13,684 bases of DNA, from NCBI GenBank assembly GCA_030849805.1, contig JASANZ010001755.1, positions 1 to 13,684 on the forward strand, read 5' to 3'. This document shows, one piece after another, positions 7,458 through 13,684 of the stretch (positions are counted from its first letter, which is position 1; the number at the start of each line of letters is the position of its first letter). Origin of the DNA: Sergeia podlipaevii (lineage: Eukaryota; Euglenozoa; Kinetoplastea; Trypanosomatida; Trypanosomatidae). The notes beneath the pieces were generated by a model that did no database searches, was not told the DNA's origin, and worked only from the letters and a program-made list of their open reading frames with translations. The translations under genes and the position numbers were made by a program.

Positions 7458-8444
7458 TTACTCAAAAGGACATGTTTGAGGCTCTGCCTTATCTAAGAGA
7501 GCGGAGCGCATCTCCCGGTTCATGATACCACCAAACCCAAAGGCGGGAAGAATACGACACATGCGTAGCAGAGTGGCTGAGACATAGGTTGCCTGAAGGC
7601 TAGACTTAAGATCCTGCCAGTCAAACTTAGGGTACGTCTGACGGTACCGAATGGCAGAAATGTGCAAAAGTGTCGTCACAAACTGAAGGAGGGCGGGAGT
7701 CAGTAGCTGAGCGGTGTCTGCAGTGGAGATGGGAAGTTTCACCTTCCCTTCGTCCTCGGGTAGCTTGGGATCAGCGACTTCCTTGATGCGCTTGTGATGA
7801 TACGCGTAGCGGGCAATATAGGAGCCAATGATAGGAGCCAGCGTAAAGGCTCCTATGCAGGTGAGGGTGTCGCGACCACAGAAGAGTGCACGTGTTATCC
7901 AAGGCACCGGTTTGCTGGCGCTCGCCACATCCTTGGGGTTCACCGGGGGTAGGGCCCTAAGAATAATACTGTCCTTCCATATGGAAAGAATTGTATTGAT
8001 GACCCCGCTAGCCACGCCAGCAGCAAGGTTAGCCTGCTGCCCCATGCCATGTGACTCGAAATAGCTCTTAGAAAGATTTGATCCCGCGTACGTGACACCG
8101 TATGACGTCACGCACACTGCGTACACCAGCGCACACTTGTTTTCCGCGCATGGGAGAAAAAACTTGTGGGGGCGGAATAGAACTGTCTTGAAGCCCTTCA
8201 CCAACTCCTTAGCGCTGCTATTTGACACCCCGGCAACGCGTGCCATAATGCTATAGTCAATAATAGAAATAGGAATGGCAGCAGTAAGGCCAACTGCAAT
8301 GGCTGTGCCGCAATCCGCAGCCGCAGTCTTCATTGTGAACTCCTTCACCTTATGCAAAGGAACTTCCTTGAGAGCCTCACGAAGAGCCTTTTCATCCATA
8401 AAGGTCTCCTGTAGAGAACTTGTTTGAGTGGTAGCGCTGCTCAT
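7458..8444 (-). CDS. Divergent mitochondrial-carrier-like membrane protein, 328 aa
   Basis: The protein is a polytopic membrane protein with about six hydrophobic segments, at roughly 40-68, 103-125, 137-163, 190-212, 243-265 and 287-310. The length and spacing fit the three-repeat, six-helix mitochondrial carrier family. The best local resemblance is the last helix (LLRMCRILPAFGFGGIMNRE), which matches the family's R..R..P........E pattern, and segment 4 (CGRDTLTCIG). The usual PxDxxKxR signature is degraded: repeat 1 has PISIIDYSIMAR (58-69), repeat 2 WKDSIILR (156-163), and repeat 3 ISAIRYRQ (262-269) with no proline or acid. No substrate can be inferred. There is no obvious cleavable presequence, as is usual in that family. 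The start at 8444 is the ATG opening the hydrophilic N-terminus (MSSATTQTSS), and the stop is TGA at 7460-7458 or immediately adjacent. An unrelated kinetoplastid-specific membrane family is the main alternative. Confidence 0.6.
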   Translation of the reverse strand: MSSATTQTSSLQETFMDEKALREALKEVPLHKVKEFTMKTAAADCGTAIAVGLTAAIPISIIDYSIMARVAGVSNSSAKELVKGFKTVLFRPHKFFLPCAENKCALVYAVCVTSYGVTYAGSNLSKSYFESHGMGQQANLAAGVASGVINTILSIWKDSIILRALPPVNPKDVASASKPVPWITRALFCGRDTLTCIGAFTLAPIIGSYIARYAYHHKRIKEVADPKLPEDEGKVKLPISTADTAQLLTPALLQFVTTLLHISAIRYRQTYPKFDWQDLKSSLQATYVSATLLRMCRILPAFGFGGIMNREMRSALLDKAEPQTCPFE

Positions 8445-9207
8445 TGGCCCGGTGGGTATATTGTTGAGTAAACGTACAAGATATCAAAAAAAAACCCTAC
8501 TGGTGAAGTGGAACTTCTGGGCGATACTTCAAAGCACAATACAGGGGGCGTATATGAGCACTGTTTCTCGTACTGCTGACAAGGGGACGAGTATAGCACT
8601 AAATTTCTTCTTTTTTACGAAGAGTTTATGCCTTCGTTTGTCCTATTTTTCTCCGCTGTAGCTATCTGTTCGGCACAACCTCTCAGCGTTGATTCCCTTT
8701 TCAATTTGTCAACGGAAGAGAAATTGCTAGTGAATTTCCTTGTTTTCTGGCAAAAGTGTAAAAGGAGAAGATAACAAAAGAGTATGAGGAAAGTCAAAAC
8801 AACGATGTCAGTAAGTAAGAAGGTAAAAGGCATAAAGGCCATTGCGATGAGCAAGCGTATCGTGCACCAAGAGCAACATATTAGAAGAAAAAAAAAACTC
8901 AGCATATGGCTCCCTTGCACAGTAGAAATATATGTATCTATAATTAGACTATGGATTTGCCTATATGCTCGCCGTGTTCTTTCTCTTTTTCATGTTTCCT
9001 ATTCGATCTTAGACGATCAGTATAACGATAGAGAGATAGATCTCTTTTTCTTTCCCCCTCACACACACACAGCTATCTTCTCCTCTTCTCCTTCTCCATT
9101 ATCACACAAATCAACAGCATAAAAGAAGAGCACACAAAACAATTTTATCACAAAGAAGGGGATGGAGATACGGGGAAGGACTGCTACTGACGCAACCTTC
9201 CCTCCTA
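8445..9207. other. Spacer between coiled-coil gene and carrier-like gene
   Basis: No credible ORF on either strand. On the minus strand, 9207 to about 8900 is GA-rich and presumably the 3' UTR of the coiled-coil gene, with a short CA run near 9060-9070. From about 8895 to 8750 the minus strand is pyrimidine-rich. The remainder, 8746-8445, is the likely leader of the carrier-like mRNA. Confidence 0.6.
8747..8783 (-). promoter_or_regulatory. Predicted trans-splice acceptor for the carrier-like gene
   Basis: The coding strand holds a pyrimidine-rich tract (with CTTCTCCTTTTACACTTTTG) ending in CCAG. Reading down from the T-run near 8893, this AG (8748-8747) is the first AG for over 100 bases. 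It is the classical arrangement for spliced-leader addition and implies a leader of about 300 nt. Two later AGs near 8500 are possible alternatives but lack a good tract. Confidence 0.55.
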
Positions 9208-12200
9208 TCAGTTCGGTCGGCGCATCTTCTCCCGCAGCAAAAGGCGAAGCTGCTGCACATGTCTTACTACATCCGCCTGCTCCGCTGCGCTCGCGTACAA
9301 CTGCGCCAAGTGTGACTCCACCGCTGCTTGCATCTCCTGCGCCTGCACCTCAGCCACCGCGTCCGCCTCCAGTTTGCGGCGCACCATCTCTCGCATCTCC
9401 GCAATTCTCGCCTCTAGCAGCGCCAGCTCATCCTCGTGCTGCGTCTGCCGCCTCTTCATGTCCGTACGCAACTGCGCCACCTCGGCGCTGGCAGATTGCC
9501 ACTGCACCACAAGGCTATCGCATGCCGCAGAACTCCTCGTGGCCTGTGCCTCAACCATCTTGACAAGAGTCCCCATCGTTAAGTCGGAGAGTGCGCCGCC
9601 GCTGATGCTACTGCTACCGCTTCCAAACGAGAGTGGGACAGGTTCGAGAGCAGCCACCACTCGTGCCAGCCGCCGCCGGTCTTCCTCGCGCTCTGCTGCC
9701 GCCAGTGCACACTTGGTCAGTATAGCCACAAGTACGTCTGCTTGGGCTGCTGGGGACCGTGTGTTAGACACCACTTGGGTAGGAACCAAGTTGTGCCGCA
9801 CGGCCGCCTGCCACGCATCCCTGAGTGCTGGCACAGAATCCAACAGTTCCTCATCATAGTCTGTATTGCATGAACGATCACGCCTCTGGTGTTGCTGGTC
9901 GTTGCGCAGCCTCTCCTTTCGAGCGAGAGACTCATAATGCGTCAGCACCACTTGCAGCCACTCCTGCGCCCTGGAAACGCTCATAACGCCGCCATCCCTT
10001 CCTGGTGCTTCAGTGTGCTTGGCTGCAGTGCTGAGTGCATCACCGATGGCAGCAAGCGCCGCCTCTAGTTCCTTTAGTTTCTCTTGACCAGCCGCCAGCG
10101 CCGCACGCAGCGCGGCCTCCTCCTGGCGAGCAGACGCAACGGCCAGCTCAGCAATGGCAGCAGACTTTTCCGCATCACGCAGGCGCGCAAGTAACGAGGC
10201 CTCCCTCAGTTGTGCCTTCTCCGTCTCCTCTGCGTCACGTGCAAGCTGAGTGCTTAGCAGGTCACACTGGTCCTGAAGCTCCGCCGCCAGTGCCTCCGCG
10301 GCATCCCCGCGTGCAGACTCCGTGGTGGCCACCGTGTGTGCGCATTGTGCCTGTTCGTTGGCTCCTGCAAGCTGTGACTTGACCCGTGCGCATAGCCGCT
10401 CCACAGCTGCCAGCTGCTCCGTTAAGCGTTGGTTCTCCTGTACAAGTGCTTGATTGTGGTCAGCAAGCGTCTGCTTCTCCTTGCTGAGAGAGGCGTTCTT
10501 GCTGGCCAGTGAGTGCTGCTCTGCCGTGAGTGCCTTCACCACATCAACTAACGTCAACTTCTCACGCGTGACAAAGCCCTTTTCTTTCTTAAGCTCCCCT
10601 GCCGTTGCGGTGCGCGCGTTCAAGGCGTCAACGAGCGCTTGGATGGAAGCAATGGAGTCTGCTACAATTTGTGTGTCTTGTCGAGCCATCTGCACCGCTA
10701 CTGTGGGGAGACTCTCTGCGTCCCTCTCAGTCTCTACCCCAAGAATGTTCTCCAGTTTTGAGCAAGCGCCACGTAGCTCATGCATGGCAGGAAGAAGCTC
10801 CTGCTCCTCCTCCTTGCAAAGGTCCTCCAGTCTCGCCTCGGTCTCTGCCAGCTGCTGAGCAAGCTGTTCGCACTGTGACTGGCATCGCAGAAGCTGCATA
10901 TCGTACGCCTTGAGCTCCATCTCCAGCGCATCACGCTCCTGTGTAATGTCCTCGACTAACTCATCACTCTCCATAACACGACAATTCGCGTCTGCCAGAG
11001 CAGTCTCAAGTCGATCTGCGCGTGCCTTCTCCTCAGCCTGTAGCCTCTCCGCCTCCTGGAGAGCATCACGCAGCGTGTCGGACTTGTCCTCATCGTCCTT
11101 CAGCAAGAACTGCTGGCATTTCACCATGTTCGTTTGCTGTTGCTTCATGGTGGCTTTTTCGTTGCTCACGGTGCGCAGCGCCTGTACCAGAGCCACAGTA
11201 CGGCCACTGAGAGTCCCGCTGTCCAAAACTCGATCCAGCCGCATCAGCACGCGTTCGGCCGCACGCTCCGCTGCCGCCTCTTTGGCGTCTTCCTCTTCCT
11301 CTGGACTCAGCACAACTGGTGCCTCACCCTGGATACCCTCTTCGCTGTCTTCTCCAGCTGCTCGCTTGGCTTTCGCGGCTGCTGCCACCTCTGCCCTCCT
11401 CTTGTTGAGAATAGCTGCTTCGTCTTCGAAAAGCTGGCGAGATACCTCCCAAACCTTTTGAGCATCCTGTGCCTGCTGGAGGAGCTTGAGCGTGAGTGCT
11501 TGCGCGGTGACCTCCGCAGGTGCGACACCATTCTCGTCCATGAGAGTCACCGCCACGGCTACTGCTTTGAGTAGGTCTTGCAGCTCGTGCATGCGAACGC
11601 CCACGTCATGCTTGAACTGACGGATATTAGCAGTTGTGACGCCTTGCATTATAGGCACATTCACAATAACTTCAGGGCCGGGAGCCCTCGCCATCAGCAT
11701 GCGGGCAAGATAGAAAGTGTCACTGCGGGCGACATCAGGAGCCGCTGGTTTCATCTTCATCTCAACGTTCTTGCGGCGCATAGTGGATCCCATGGAACTG
11801 CCAGGAGAAAACGAGCTATTTTCGAACCCATCCGCGAGGCCCTTGCCCAGCATCTGTAACTGCCGTAGACTCTCCTCCACCGCGCTCATCAGCATGGCAA
11901 CCTTACCACGGCGAACACACGTACTCCCAGTACTTGCAAGTATCGCTGTGCTCGTATTGCTGTTGGTATTGCTGAGGGTGGGACTCAGGGGGACAAACCC
12001 GTTAGGAGCTGCCGTCGCGTTAGCGCTGGCGATAAGTGCCGCAACTATACTAAATGCGCTATCGGCCTCCTTTAGTCGCATCACAAGCGCAGCCGGATCC
12101 ACCGGTCCCGCGTGCGCCTCCCCTGTTAGTGTCGCATAGGCGGCATTAACCGCCTCCTGAAGACGGTGTGTTGCCTCCAACGAGACGCGTACGTGTGCCA

Positions 12201-13684
12201 CAACTGGGTTAACCGGTAGTCCAAGCCGCGTGCGTGCTGGAACTATTGACATTGTGGAGGGTGTCGATGTGCCTAGGCTGTCTCTGCCAGGCTCGAACTC
12301 ATCCACTGGAAGCAACAGACGTGCCGCGTTCGTCGTGGCACCTTCCGCTCCTCCATGAGACTCTACCAGCGTGCTTGGGGTCTCAAGCTCCGCTGCGGAG
12401 CCCATCGCAGCACGCAGCTCCTCGCACACGTGCTCGTAGCGCTCTCGCTCCGCAACCAGTCGTGTCATCTTCTGCTTGACTGTTTCGATGATGGCGCCGT
12501 AGCCAACAGGAAGTGCCTCCGGTTGTTGAGACCGCTGCTGCCGCTGTTGCTGCTGAGATGGCGATGGAGTGGCTGGCCGCTCCTCCACGCCTTCCTGCTG
12601 GGACGCCACTTTCCCATCCGCAGCAGATGTCGGCGCGTTGCTCACCTCCGCACATGAGACTGTAGTCTCAAACGTGGTGGTACCAAGCATATCATCCATA
12701 CCCTCATCAAGCAAGATCCTCACACTACGCAGCGCACCTGCTGCTTCCCCGCACTCATGAGTTACCATGACAGTTGTCTCTGTGAGCCGCGAAAACACTC
12801 TCGTGCCCTCGCCCGGCGAACACTGAAACGACGATCTCTCGCTGGTGTGGCCGCTGCAGCTACTAGCCATAGACGGCATCACCCCTGTCCCCGACCTTAC
12901 TCGGACGCTCGCATCGACCTGTGCATCCAGACACGACTTCAAGCCCCGCAGCGCCTCCGCCAGTTGTGCCTCCACCTCCACACTACTCTCCTCATATACA
13001 TCCACCAGTTCCTTCAGTTCTACCGTCTCCGCTAACAAAGCCACATCTCGAGCCTCCACCGCAGCCGCGTCAGCCATCAGATCCACAATCGTCTCCTTAG
13101 CAGCGTCGAGGCCCTCCTTCGGGCCGTTGCGGCGTGCGTACAACGCCGCCATCTCGGGGTAGTCATGCTCGCGCACCCGGCGTGCTACCTCCTCCCCAGG
13201 CACAGCCTCATCGTGCCGCACCTTGAACTGCACGTGCAAACTGCCATCGGTGAACGTAANCAAGCAACGCTCGCGTCCGCAGTAAATGCAGCCAGCAGCG
13301 CCTCCGCATGCCTCTCCACAACAACACCCCACTCGTCACCCTCGAACACGTATCCCTGCTCAGACACCACAGAACTACCGTCACCCCGCGCACTCCGATG
13401 CATGAGTTCATGCTCACCAAGAGAATTAACAACCCCCTGTAGCCTTTCATTCTCCTTCATCAGATCTCCTAGCTTCGCACCCAGTGTCGCCACCTCCTCT
13501 AGATGTCTTGATTCCTCCTCCTCAGCAGCCTTCTCCATTTCATCCAGATCTTGGCGAGCCGCCACAAACCGCAGCTCTGCCGATTCCTGTTCTCTCTCAA
13601 GCTCCTCCGCTAACCGCTCAGCCACACGGTATCCTTCCTCAAGTTGGTCCCGAAGACCACCAATCTCCCTATCACGATCAGCTA
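9208..13684 (-). CDS. Giant coiled-coil cytoskeletal protein with a FAZ1/Gb4-like domain (5' end missing)
   Basis: The gene is open from the right edge to TGA at 9210-9208: 140 codons before the N at 13260 and 1349 after it, so at least about 1490 residues, with the N-terminus outside the window. Order: coiled coil (about 1-90, e.g. LAEELEREQESAELRF); a globular segment at 13355-13130 (GYVFEGDEWG..., ...DGSLHVQFKVRH..., ...ALYARR); an acidic coiled stretch; a Ser/Thr-rich and Gln-rich linker (QQQQRQQRSQQ near 12520-12556); mixed helical and low-complexity sequence; then very long Ala/Glu/Leu heptad-rich coiled coil from about 11300 to the C-terminus (e.g. LQAEEKARADRLETALADAN). The globular segment resembles, from memory, the conserved domain repeated in trypanosomatid flagellar attachment zone (FAZ1) and Gb4-type microtubule-associated proteins. 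I infer a structural role in the flagellum/subpellicular cytoskeleton. At the N the frame shifts: the codon before reads TGN in one frame, and the sequence after continues in another, pointing to missing bases rather than a real mutation. There is no signal peptide or membrane segment in the visible part. Confidence 0.88.
13130..13355 (-). other. FAZ1/Gb4-type conserved domain, split by N
   Basis: This is a non-coiled segment between two coiled coils. On one side of the N it reads FEGDEWGVVVERHAEALLAAF followed by TADASVA; on the other, TFTDGSLHVQFKVRHDEAV and later PEMAALYARR. Pattern as I remember it for the family: an aromatic-Gly-x-x-Trp entry, a Leu-x-x-Ala-Phe helix, then a Gly-Ser-Leu strand with a following V.H. 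The connecting helix/loop (roughly ten residues in relatives, by memory) is absent just where the N stands. Confidence 0.5.
13260..13260. other. Ambiguous base marking a probable assembly join
   Basis: The single N breaks the reading frame of an otherwise open gene: one base more (or two fewer) than shown is needed to keep frame. The protein context suggests more than one base is missing. Confidence 0.8.

Noticed and set aside
7828..8064. Plus-strand ORFs opposite the carrier-like gene and the kinase gene (also 4044-4403, 4903-5187)
   Set aside because: They are shadows of well-supported minus-strand genes with no motif of their own.
9374..9859. Long plus-strand ORFs lying antisense to the coiled-coil gene (also 9162-9563, 10454-10858, 10910-11461, 11717-12139)
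   Set aside because: They are mirror frames of a GC-rich, Ala/Glu/Leu-rich coding strand and are rich in Ser, Ala, Pro and Arg with no motif. The minus frame is continuous and coiled-coil in character.
13185..13332. An ATG at 13332 as the start of the large coiled-coil gene
   Set aside because: The sequence after it (a Cys/Gly-rich stretch) is an out-of-frame reading before the N. The other frame upstream is clean coiled coil and domain sequence and continues to the window edge.

Overview
The window looks like nuclear DNA of a trypanosomatid (kinetoplastid) protist. The support is indirect but consistent. All recognisable genes lie on one strand (minus), are long and intronless, and are separated by AT-rich, microsatellite-laden spacers. 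On the coding strand, pyrimidine tracts followed by a first AG sit upstream of genes, as expected for spliced-leader trans-splicing of polycistronic RNA. The gene set also fits: a kinetoplastid-type coiled-coil cytoskeletal protein with what I read as a FAZ1/Gb4-type domain, a divergent mitochondrial-carrier-like protein and a Kennedy-pathway kinase. I could not fix genus or species. The intact genes use the standard code: no internal TGA, Trp as TGG, and stops TAG and TGA.

Layout in transcription order (minus strand, right to left):
- 13684-9208: the 3' part of a very large coiled-coil protein, entering from the right edge and interrupted by a single N at 13260 where the reading frame jumps.
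- 9207-8445: a spacer with a textbook candidate trans-splice acceptor at about 8747.
- 8444-7458: a 328-residue polytopic protein resembling a divergent mitochondrial carrier.
- 7457-5495: a 2 kb spacer with (CAA)n, (ATATTT)n, (CA)n and (AT)n microsatellites and no supported gene.
- 5494-3410: a 694-residue choline/ethanolamine kinase.
- 3409-2650: a spacer.
- About 2620-1386: a decayed cysteine-rich surface-type gene, scattered over all three minus frames, with an in-frame TGA and a 15-base homopolymer at one frame break.
- 1385-1: mostly featureless, except for a two-helix membrane-protein-like relic at 383-39 that also carries one in-frame TGA.

Functionally there is no operon logic. In trypanosomatids, neighbours share transcription but are controlled after it. 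The right two thirds is a normal housekeeping array; the left third (about 1-2700) looks like a graveyard of surface or membrane-protein genes. I saw no CRISPR array, tRNA, rRNA or clearly recognisable transposon, and nothing that I would call a wholly new system. The most useful observations are the two relic genes, the assembly join inside the coiled-coil gene, and the unusual architecture of the kinase and the carrier-like protein.
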